DNA of 8,616 bases from Chloroflexota bacterium (lineage in GTDB: Bacteria; Chloroflexota; Limnocylindria; Limnocylindrales; CSP1-4): NCBI GenBank assembly GCA_025355255.1, contig JANYAA010000173.1, positions 1-8,616 of the forward strand. The letters are read 5' to 3'. Shown here piece after piece: positions 1 to 5,491 of this stretch; position 1 is the first letter of the stretch, and every line of letters starts with the position of its first letter. Below the pieces are notes generated by a model. The model was not told the origin of the DNA and did no database searches. It saw nothing but the letters and a program-made list of their open reading frames with translations. The position numbers and the translations under genes are program-made.

Positions 1-285
1 CGTCCGGACCAAGCCCGACACGAGGAACGTCAGCGCCGTGACGATGTGGATCAGGCGAACGGTTGTCATCACGTGGCCGCCGGGCGGGATGAGGACCGGG
101 TCAGCGATGTAGGCGCCCGTCAGGCTCAGCAGAACGATGCAGCCGGCGGTGACCCAGTGGGTGATGCGGACCGGCACCTGCCAGATGTACAGCCGCACAC
201 GCTCGTTGGGGTTCTCGATCTCGTGGGCGTGTCCCTCGACGGGCGCGGGCGCGGCAGCCGGTGCCGGCGTGTCAATCGTGGTCAT
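1..285 (-). CDS. Ni/Fe-hydrogenase b-type cytochrome subunit, N-terminal part (runs off left edge)
   Basis: Only the first 95 codons are in the window. The product should be the di-heme membrane cytochrome b that anchors a group 1 [NiFe] hydrogenase and passes its electrons to quinone (HyaC/HupC family). After an Ala/Pro-rich N-terminal stretch of about 20 residues comes the family-typical entry VRLYIWQVPVRITHWV. A first membrane helix lies at about residues 42-60 and a second at about 75-93. His43 (in RITHW) and His80 (in VRLIHIV) sit where this family has heme-ligating histidines. The ATG overlaps the large-subunit stop codon as ATGA, which implies translational coupling and fixes the start. 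The order small-large-cytochrome is the usual one for uptake hydrogenases. The remaining helices and any maturation protease gene would lie beyond position 1. The family call is firm; electron acceptor and direction are inferred. Confidence 0.9.
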   Translation of the reverse strand, partial: MTTIDTPAPAAAPAPVEGHAHEIENPNERVRLYIWQVPVRITHWVTAGCIVLLSLTGAYIADPVLIPPGGHVMTTVRLIHIVTALTFLVSGLVRT

Positions 286-2024
286 CGGGTGCTCTCCGTG
301 GGCCGGAACACGTGGGAGGCGCAGCCGCCGCACGGGGCGAACGAATGGATAACCCGGAGGGCCTCAAGGGGCCGGGCCGGGTCGGCGAGTGCAACACCCA
401 CCAGCGCCGCCTCGATGGGTCCGCGACCGCCGCTGTCGTCCCGCGGCGAAGCGTTCCACGTGGAGCCGTCCACCACCTGGTAGGAGGTGATCAGGCCATC
501 CCGGATGCCCACCCAGTGGCCCACGGTTCCCCGCGGCCCCTCGCCAAGGCTGTAGCCGTCAGTCTCGGCCTTCCAACTCGACGGGTCCCACCAGGTGACA
601 TCGGCAATGGCGAGGTCGCCCGCCGCAAGGTTGGTGCGCAGATCGGCAAGCCACGTGGCTGCCTGGTGCGACACGACGTCGGCCTCGACGGCTCGCGCCA
701 ACGTGCGCCCAAGCACGCCGGGCAGGTGCTCCATGGTGAGGCCCAGATCCGTGAGCAGTGCGCCCAGCGAAGCTGCGATCTCCTGACGGCCATCGGCGGT
801 CGCCACAAGGACACGCGCCAGAGCGCCCGTCTCCATCGGCAGGCCGTCGTAGCGCGGCGCCTTGATCCAGGTGTACTTGGCCGCGCCCTCGAGCGTGGTC
901 AGCGGGAGCGAGAGGTTGGCTGGCCAGACCGGAGTTGCGCCCCCGGTGGCCGGCCCGTCAAGCGCCGCATCGCCGTTGGGGTTGGCGTACCAGGCGTGGA
1001 CCGTGGTCTCCCCGATGGCCTTCGCGTCCACTGGCTGGGGGCTCAGGAGCCTGCCCGCCTGGAGGCGGCCCGCCGGCAGGAACCGCGCGGCGCCTTCGCC
1101 CGTGTCCACGGGGAACTCCCCGCCGGACAGGTAGGCGCCAATTCCTGCGCCGATTGCCGCCCAGTCACCGTAGACCTTGGCGAGGACCCGCACATCGGGC
1201 AGGTAGACCTGGTCGATGAACGAGCGGGTGGCGGCGAGGATGCCCTCGACCAGCAGCAGACCCTCGGTGCTCAGCGCGTCCGGCGCATTGCGGTCTGGAA
1301 CCTTGGGGTGGTCGCGGCCGGTCTGGCCCTTGGGACCGCCCCACGGCGCGGCAACCGCCATCCCGCCCACGAGGTAGGTCTGCGGGTGCGGGTCCTTGCC
1401 GCCCATCAGGGCGTGGATGCGCATAAGGTTGCGCTGCCAGTCGAGCGCCTCAAAGTGGTGCGCCGCCAGCAGCAGGTTCTGCTCGGGCGACAGGCGGTAG
1501 GCGGGATGGCCCCACCAGCCGCGGCCCATGGCGCCGGGCGCGCCGTCCGCCGTGACCACGGCCAGTCGGTCGCGGACCGCCTTGAAGGCCTCCGGCGTGG
1601 AGCCTGCGCGGTCCGATTGCAGCTTGGCGAGCTGCGCGGTGGCATTCGCGTCTGCGCCCGCAGCTGCCTTGAGATCCACCCAGTTGGGACCTTCGGTCTG
1701 GTAGAAGCCCAGCACATGGTCTCGGACCATGAGGGTCCCGCCGAGGAGGTTGCGGATCAGCCGTGCGTTGGCCGGGATGGTCACCCCAAGGGAGGCCTCC
1801 ACGGCCCGCACCGAGGCCAGCGCGTGGACACCCGAGCACGTGCCACAAATCCGGTCTGCGAGCAGCCATGCGTCGCGCGCGTCGCGCCCCTTGAGGGTGG
1901 CTTCCAGACCGCGGAACATGGTCCCGGAGACCCACGCCTCGCTGATGGCGCCACCCGCCACGTCAAGTTCCACACGGAGGCCACTGCCGGCCCGCGTGAC
2001 GGGATCAATCACCGTCCTGACCAT
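282..2024 (-). CDS. [NiFe] hydrogenase large subunit, group 1 membrane-bound type, with altered active-site residues
   Basis: This 580-residue protein should hold the Ni-Fe centre for H2 oxidation. The N-terminal Ni motif is RICGTCSGVH (Cys60, Cys63, His67) and the C-terminal one is PCGGCASH (Cys565, Cys568, His571), so all four Ni ligands are present. Also conserved are Glu41 (RGLE, metal site near the C-terminus), Asp102 (RDH) and Arg498 (GPRG), the last two lining the active site in group 1 enzymes. Two changes stand out. The N-terminal box normally read as DPxTRIEGHLR is here DPVTRAGSGLR, so the proton-transfer Glu is Gly13. The DPC of the C-terminal motif is APC (Ala563). A tail of 9 residues follows His571, where maturation proteases of this family cut. 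The start is 1 nt after the small-subunit stop. Length is normal (family about 570-600). Family call firm; catalytic competence uncertain. Confidence 0.95.
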   Translation of the reverse strand: MVRTVIDPVTRAGSGLRVELDVAGGAISEAWVSGTMFRGLEATLKGRDARDAWLLADRICGTCSGVHALASVRAVEASLGVTIPANARLIRNLLGGTLMVRDHVLGFYQTEGPNWVDLKAAAGADANATAQLAKLQSDRAGSTPEAFKAVRDRLAVVTADGAPGAMGRGWWGHPAYRLSPEQNLLLAAHHFEALDWQRNLMRIHALMGGKDPHPQTYLVGGMAVAAPWGGPKGQTGRDHPKVPDRNAPDALSTEGLLLVEGILAATRSFIDQVYLPDVRVLAKVYGDWAAIGAGIGAYLSGGEFPVDTGEGAARFLPAGRLQAGRLLSPQPVDAKAIGETTVHAWYANPNGDAALDGPATGGATPVWPANLSLPLTTLEGAAKYTWIKAPRYDGLPMETGALARVLVATADGRQEIAASLGALLTDLGLTMEHLPGVLGRTLARAVEADVVSHQAATWLADLRTNLAAGDLAIADVTWWDPSSWKAETDGYSLGEGPRGTVGHWVGIRDGLITSYQVVDGSTWNASPRDDSGGRGPIEAALVGVALADPARPLEALRVIHSFAPCGGCASHVFRPTESTR

Positions 2025-2025
2025 C

Positions 2026-3216
2026 TCAGCGCTCCCCTGTCCCGGCGGCCGCGGTCTCGGTCCCGGCCGCAGCTTCGGGTTCGGCAGTTGGAGGTGTCTC
2101 GGTTGCGGATGCCGCCTCGGCGGCCGCCTTCGCCTTCGCGCGCCGGTCCTGCGCCTTGTACCGCTTGAACCTGATCGTCATGCCCACGCCGTGTGCGACA
2201 GCGACCCCGCCGATTCCGGCCACCATCGCGCCGCCCACAAGGTCCGTGGTGAGGTTGGGCAGAAACGGGAGCGGTGACGGGAGCCGTCGGTAGGCCGGAC
2301 CCATCGCGCCCCAGAACGAAGGCGAGTGGCAGCCGATGCAGCCGACGCCGGAGCTCACGTTCCAGCTGATCTTCTCGCCATAGCGGACATCGGGGCAGTT
2401 GGCCATGGTCTCCGGCCCCTTGCAGCCGAGCTTGTAGAGGCACCAGCCCCTTTGGGCACCCTGGTCGCCCCACTCCAGCGCGAACTCGCCAAATTCGAAA
2501 TGCGGCCGGCGCTCGCACTGGTTGTGGATGAGGTTCCCGTAGAAGGCCAGTGGACGGTGCGCCAGATCTGTGGGCATCGTCTCCTTGGCCACAAGCTGGT
2601 GGACGATGACGGCCGCGAGGTTGGACGGGTTGGCCGGGCAGCCCGGCAGGGCGATGAAGTTGCCGCCGGTGAGCACCTTGCCGATGCCGCCGGCCTCCGT
2701 GATGCCGCCCGGGGCCGCTGGGGCACCGCCGTCCACCGCGCAGGACCCAACCGCGAGCGTAAGGAGGGCGCCCGTTGCGACTTCACGCGCCACGTCCACC
2801 GCGGGCCGGCCGCCGATCAGGCAGTAAGCGCCGGCGGCTCCCGTGGGGAACGATCCTTCAAGCACGGCGTAGTAGCCATTGGGATATCGGCTGGCGAGAC
2901 CGGCCAGCGGCGAGGCGGCATCGGCACCGGCAACCGCCAGCAGTTCCTCGTGGTAGTCCAGCGACAGCACCTCGAGCAGCAGGTTGGCAGCGGTGGGATT
3001 CGCCGCGCGCAGGAGCGCCTCGGTGTTCCCGCCGCACGCCTGGCCGCGGATCCAAATCACCGGAACGCGCGGGGCAGCCTCGAGCGCCTTCGCGATGCGG
3101 GGTCCGTACGCCGCCGGCAGCGACAGCGCAGCCGCCATTGCCGCCGAAAACCGGAGGAAGGTGCGCCGGGTCATCCCCCGCCGCACCATGGCGGCGTACA
3201 CCCCGTCCTCGCGCAT
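2026..3216 (-). CDS. [NiFe] hydrogenase small subunit, Tat-exported and membrane-anchored, with atypical proximal cluster motif
   Basis: The 396-residue precursor should carry the Fe-S chain from the Ni-Fe site to cytochrome b. The N-terminus has a Tat signal (TRRTFLRF at 16-23, then a hydrophobic stretch) aligning with HyaA-type leaders. Distal cluster ligands are His231, Cys234, Cys259 and Cys265; medial cluster ligands are Cys274, Cys293 and Cys296. For the proximal cluster, Cys61, Cys159 and Cys193 are present, but the fourth ligand in the CxxC box is Asn64 (ACGGNTE). The extra cysteines of O2-tolerant 4Fe-3S enzymes are Gly63 and Gly164. A membrane helix spans about 326-348, followed by an Ala/Glu/Thr/Pro-rich tail of about 47 residues. 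I chose the ATG at 3216 because GAGG lies upstream and the leader length matches HyaA. The frame is open upstream to 3453, but that part lacks coding bias. Confidence 0.95.
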   Translation of the reverse strand: MREDGVYAAMVRRGMTRRTFLRFSAAMAAALSLPAAYGPRIAKALEAAPRVPVIWIRGQACGGNTEALLRAANPTAANLLLEVLSLDYHEELLAVAGADAASPLAGLASRYPNGYYAVLEGSFPTGAAGAYCLIGGRPAVDVAREVATGALLTLAVGSCAVDGGAPAAPGGITEAGGIGKVLTGGNFIALPGCPANPSNLAAVIVHQLVAKETMPTDLAHRPLAFYGNLIHNQCERRPHFEFGEFALEWGDQGAQRGWCLYKLGCKGPETMANCPDVRYGEKISWNVSSGVGCIGCHSPSFWGAMGPAYRRLPSPLPFLPNLTTDLVGGAMVAGIGGVAVAHGVGMTIRFKRYKAQDRRAKAKAAAEAASATETPPTAEPEAAAGTETAAAGTGER

Positions 3217-3218
3217 TG

Positions 3219-3362
3219 CTACCTCAATCCCGGGTACACCACCGGCCGTGGGCTGATCCCACAGCAGCAGCCGTGCTCCATGGGGACGCCGGTACCGATC
3301 ATCGGCGACGAGGGTGCCTGCGCCACGTACCACAGGTCGCGCTCCCGGAGGGCCACGGGCAC
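3219..3362 (-). CDS. Candidate small ORF of up to 47 aa upstream of the hydrogenase genes, function unknown
   Basis: I do not recognise this protein. On the minus strand the frame ends in TAG at 3221-3219, 2 nt before the small-subunit ATG. From about the GTG at 3362 its codons end almost always in G or C, while second positions are mixed, which is the signature of real genes in such a genome. The frame of the small-subunit extension over the same bases does not show it. The peptide contains RDLWYVAQ and, near the end, MEHGCCCGISPRP, a Cys-Cys-Cys run. Other starts are GTG 3356, ATG 3302 and ATG 3281; none has a clear Shine-Dalgarno, which weakens the case. It could be a small hydrogenase-linked protein, a leader peptide controlling the operon, or the C-terminus of a decayed gene. 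The same frame is open up to 3539, where the bias is less informative. Confidence 0.3.
   Translation of the reverse strand: MPVALRERDLWYVAQAPSSPMIGTGVPMEHGCCCGISPRPVVYPGLR
3222..3225 (-). promoter_or_regulatory. Ribosome binding site of the hydrogenase small-subunit gene
   Basis: On the minus strand GAGG is followed by TAGCA and then the ATG at 3216, a 5-nt spacer. It decides the small-subunit start against the upstream in-frame extension. It overlaps the last codons of the candidate upstream small ORF, so translation of the two could be coupled. Confidence 0.6.
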
Positions 3363-3455
3363 GCGGATGCGGGACGTTCGGCCGGGGGCATGCCTGTCCG
3401 ACGGCACGGCGCGGCCCCGGCCGGGAGCCTCCGCGTGCCACGGCGCCGCGCACGG

Positions 3456-3480
3456 GGTTCGGTCACCGCGCGACCGAACC
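3456..3480. repeat. Perfect inverted repeat, 9-bp arms, 7-nt spacer, in the hydrogenase 5' region
   Basis: GGTTCGGTC at 3456-3464 is mirrored by GACCGAACC at 3472-3480. It lies about 240 nt before the small-subunit start and about 80 nt past the tRNA terminator, in the only stretch that can hold the hydrogenase promoter. It could be an operator for a dimeric regulator or an RNA hairpin in the leader. I recognise no known regulator consensus. Confidence 0.45.
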
Positions 3481-3501
3481 AGCGCACGGCGCGGCACCTC
3501 C

Positions 3502-3514
3502 GTCACGGGGTGAC
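3502..3514. repeat. Short palindrome GTCAC-N3-GTGAC in the hydrogenase 5' region
   Basis: GTCAC and GTGAC arms flank GGG, about 22 nt from the larger inverted repeat at 3456-3480 and on the tRNA side of it. The arms share the GTGAC element with that repeat (GTGACCGAACC on the minus strand). It could be part of the same regulatory region. By itself it is short enough to be chance in GC-rich DNA. Confidence 0.25.
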
Positions 3515-3561
3515 AGAGCAGCCTCGGCCCGCCCGCCAACTCGCCGCCCGGCGGGCCAACG

Positions 3562-3588
3562 AAAAATCCCTCCGGCTGACCAGAGGGA
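3562..3588 (-). terminator. Rho-independent terminator of the tRNA-Lys gene
   Basis: On the minus strand TCCCTCTGG pairs with CCGGAGGGA (9 bp, one T-G wobble) around a TCAG tetraloop, followed directly by TTTTT. It lies 20 nt past the tRNA 3' end, with no other gene between. It separates the tRNA transcript from the hydrogenase operon, which therefore needs its own promoter in 3217-3561. Confidence 0.85.
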
Positions 3589-3608
3589 CTTGCGGTTTCG
3601 GCAACGTG

Positions 3609-3683
3609 TGGTGAGCGAGCAGGGATTCGAACCCTGAACCTAGTGATTAAGAGTCACTTGCTCTACCGTTGAGCTACTCGCCC
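3609..3683 (-). tRNA. tRNA-Lys (anticodon CTT), CCA encoded
   Basis: The complete cloverleaf can be drawn on the minus strand. The acceptor stem GGGCGAG pairs with CTCGCTC (one G-U), followed by discriminator A and a genomically encoded CCA. The D arm is GCTC/GAGC. The anticodon stem AGTGA/TCACT closes the loop CTCTTAA, giving anticodon CTT. The T arm CAGGG/CCCTG closes TTCGAAT. There is no intron or long variable arm. It is a single-gene transcript with a terminator at 3562-3588. Confidence 0.97.
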
Positions 3684-3695
3684 GGACCGGCCGGA

Positions 3696-3701
3696 AGAAT
3701 A
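3696..3701 (-). promoter_or_regulatory. Possible -10 element of the tRNA-Lys promoter
   Basis: TATTCT on the minus strand lies 12 nt before the tRNA 5' end, in a short AT-richer patch (ATGCGCTATTCTTCC) unusual for the surroundings. Transcription would then start a few bases before the tRNA. I see no convincing -35 at normal spacing. Confidence 0.35.
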
Positions 3702-3734
3702 GCGCATGTTTCACGCACGGTGCGGCCCTTCGGT

Positions 3735-3866
3735 TTAGCGAACCCGGAGATCCGCGCTGGAAGAGGCGGCCGTGCAGCCGCTCTCGTCCGTGAACGTGAT
3801 GCTGAGCTTGCGGGTGGCCGCGGTGCCCGGCGACTTGATTGCCACCGTGGCATCGCCACCGTGGCA
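3735..3866 (-). other. Coding-like remnant of about 43 codons between ALDH and tRNA-Lys
   Basis: On the minus strand a frame ending in TAA at 3737-3735 reads through GDATVAIKSPG and LSITFTDESGCTAASS before the stop. About nine in ten of its codons end in G or C while first and second positions are more mixed, so it looks like true coding sequence. The alternating beta-strand-like pattern resembles the end of a surface or Ig-like domain protein, but that is only an impression. It has no start of its own: upstream the frame enters the hairpin at 3838-3868 and then the ALDH 3' end out of frame. It may be the tail of a deleted gene or chance. The rest of 3684-3955 shows no gene. Confidence 0.2.
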
Positions 3867-3868
3867 AT
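3838..3868. repeat. Near-perfect 31-nt hairpin built from two direct copies of a 12-bp self-palindromic unit
   Basis: The 12-bp unit GCCACCGTGGCA occurs at 3841-3852 and again at 3855-3866. Because each copy is itself nearly palindromic (GCCAC-C-GTGGC), the whole 3838-3868 folds with ATTGCCAC against GTGGCAAT and, inside it, GTGGC against GCCAC, with one C-C mismatch and an ATC loop. It lies about 90 nt past the ALDH stop. No T-run follows on the minus strand, so it is not a standard intrinsic terminator, though it could stabilise or end the thiolase-ALDH mRNA. Confidence 0.6.
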
Positions 3869-3955
3869 GCCCCTGGCGCTGGTGGCGCGACGCGCTGTGA
3901 CCCCGTTGCGCGTCGGCAACCGGCAGCGCGCGGGGGTCCGTCTGTGGGCCGGGCG

Positions 3956-5452
3956 TCAGCTTGGCTGGTTGTCGATCTGGGCGCGCTGCAGCTTGCCCGA
4001 AAAGTCGATGTAGATGGACTTCCACTCGGTGAACGTGTCCAGCGCCACGTGGCCGGCCTCTCGATGGCCATTGCCGGTGTCCTTCCAGCCGCCAAACGGC
4101 AGGTGCGTCTCGGCGCCTGTGGTGCCCGCGTTGACATACACGATGCCCGTCTCGAAGTCGCGCATGGCGCGGAAGGCTGTGTTCACGTCGCGGGTGAAGA
4201 TCGAGGCGGAGAGGCCGTAGTGCGTGCCGTTGGCAGCCGCCATCGCCTCGTCGTAACCGTCAACGGGGATGACCGAGAGGACGGGGCCGAAAATCTCTTC
4301 CTGGGCGATGATCGCCATGGGCTTGACGCCGGCGAAGATCGTGGGCAAATAGAAGTGACCGTTGTCGAGCACCCCCCCGGTGGCCCGCTCCCCGCCCACA
4401 ACCAGCTCGCCCTCGCGCTTGCCGATGGCGACGTAGCGGTCCACCTTGTCCACGGCGGCAGCGTTGACGAGCGGGCCTACGTCAACCGTCTCGTCCAAAC
4501 CCGAGCCGAGACGCAGCTTCTTCGTGCGGGCTGCAAGGCGGCCAACCAACTCATCGTGGACGTGCCGGTCCACGATGACGCGCGAGCAGGCGGTGCAGCG
4601 CTGGCCGGTGGTGCCGAAGGCGGACCAGAGGATCCCGTCCACGGCTAGATCCAGATCCGCGTCACGCAGGACCACGACGGCGTTCTTCCCGCCAAGCTCC
4701 AGGCTCAAGCGCTTGAGTCGGCGCCCGACACGCTCGGCGATAGATCGGCCGGTGTGGGACGAACCCGTAAACGAGATCACGCGCACATCGGGGTTCTCCA
4801 CGATGGCGTCGCCCACCTCGGCGCCGGTGCCGGTCACAAGGTTGATGACCCCGGCCGGGAAGCCCGCTTCCCCCATCAGTTCGAGAAGCAGCGTGGCGCA
4901 GTGCGGCGCGTCCGACGACGGCTTGAAGACGATCGTGTTGCCGCCCACCAGCGCCGGCATCATCTTCCAGCAGGGAATGGCCATGGGGAAGTTCCAGGGC
5001 GTGATGATCCCGGCGATCCCGACGGGCTGGCGGATGCTCATCGCCCACTTGTCGGGCAGCTCGGACGGCACCGTGTCGCCGAACATGCGGCGACCCTCGC
5101 CGGCCATGAGGAAGGCGATGTCGATCCCCTCCTGGACGTCGCCGCGGGCCTCGGCCAGCACCTTGCCCATCTCGCGGGTCATGGCGTGGGCAAGGCGCTC
5201 CTTGTGCTCCGCCATCAGCGCGCCAAAGCGGTAAAGCAGCTCGCCGCGCTTGGGCGCCGGCGTTGCGCGCCAGGCCGGCAGGGCGTCTCCGGCGGCCGCC
5301 ACGGCCATCGCCACGTCGGCCGCGGTGCCCGCCTGGAAGCGGCCCACGACGTCCGACGTGTCGGCGGGGTTGACGCTGTCAAACGTGGCGCCGCTGACGG
5401 AGTGGGTCCAGTGGCCGGCGATGAAGTGGCGGTTGACGGCGGGCTCGGTCAT
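3956..5452 (-). CDS. NAD(P)-dependent aldehyde dehydrogenase (ALDH superfamily), substrate unresolved
   Basis: A cytosolic ALDH of 498 residues, the usual length, which oxidises an aldehyde to an acid with NAD(P)+. Visible motifs in order: TPWNFP (151-156; Asn154 stabilises the oxyanion), FKPSS with cofactor-binding Lys177, FTGSSHTG (228-235), ELGGKN with general base Glu252, GQRCTACS with nucleophile Cys286, and EEIFGPV. The C-terminal part carries HLPFGGWKDTGNGHREAG. The sequence recalls the branch annotated as semialdehyde dehydrogenases (alpha-ketoglutarate semialdehyde, piperideine-6-carboxylate/aminoadipate semialdehyde), but no visible residue settles the substrate. The ATG at 5452 has GGAG 10 nt upstream and follows the thiolase stop by 39 nt, so the two genes are probably co-transcribed. 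A link to an acyl-CoA or amino-acid degradation pathway is inferred from that. Confidence 0.93.
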   Translation of the reverse strand: MTEPAVNRHFIAGHWTHSVSGATFDSVNPADTSDVVGRFQAGTAADVAMAVAAAGDALPAWRATPAPKRGELLYRFGALMAEHKERLAHAMTREMGKVLAEARGDVQEGIDIAFLMAGEGRRMFGDTVPSELPDKWAMSIRQPVGIAGIITPWNFPMAIPCWKMMPALVGGNTIVFKPSSDAPHCATLLLELMGEAGFPAGVINLVTGTGAEVGDAIVENPDVRVISFTGSSHTGRSIAERVGRRLKRLSLELGGKNAVVVLRDADLDLAVDGILWSAFGTTGQRCTACSRVIVDRHVHDELVGRLAARTKKLRLGSGLDETVDVGPLVNAAAVDKVDRYVAIGKREGELVVGGERATGGVLDNGHFYLPTIFAGVKPMAIIAQEEIFGPVLSVIPVDGYDEAMAAANGTHYGLSASIFTRDVNTAFRAMRDFETGIVYVNAGTTGAETHLPFGGWKDTGNGHREAGHVALDTFTEWKSIYIDFSGKLQRAQIDNQPS

Positions 5453-5491
5453 CAGGGACGGTCTCCGGCGTGTGAGGAGTGCGGAATGGGG

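Noticed and set aside
261..2168. A 635-codon plus-strand open frame antisense to the hydrogenase large subunit
   Set aside because: Same reason: it lies opposite a gene with all family motifs, and its own translation shows none.
2026..3216. An O2-tolerant hydrogenase with the 4Fe-3S six-cysteine proximal cluster
   Set aside because: Both supernumerary cysteine positions are Gly (63 and 164) and one standard ligand is Asn, so the known O2-tolerance signature is absent.
3217..3453. N-terminal extension of the hydrogenase small subunit to an upstream start
   Set aside because: The extension lacks coding-type third-position bias, the Tat leader would no longer be N-terminal, and the ATG at 3216 has a good ribosome binding site.
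3609..3683. tRNA-Lys as attachment site of an integrated island
   Set aside because: I see no direct repeat of the tRNA 3' end elsewhere in the window, and no integrase or transposase. The terminator directly behind the tRNA looks undisturbed.
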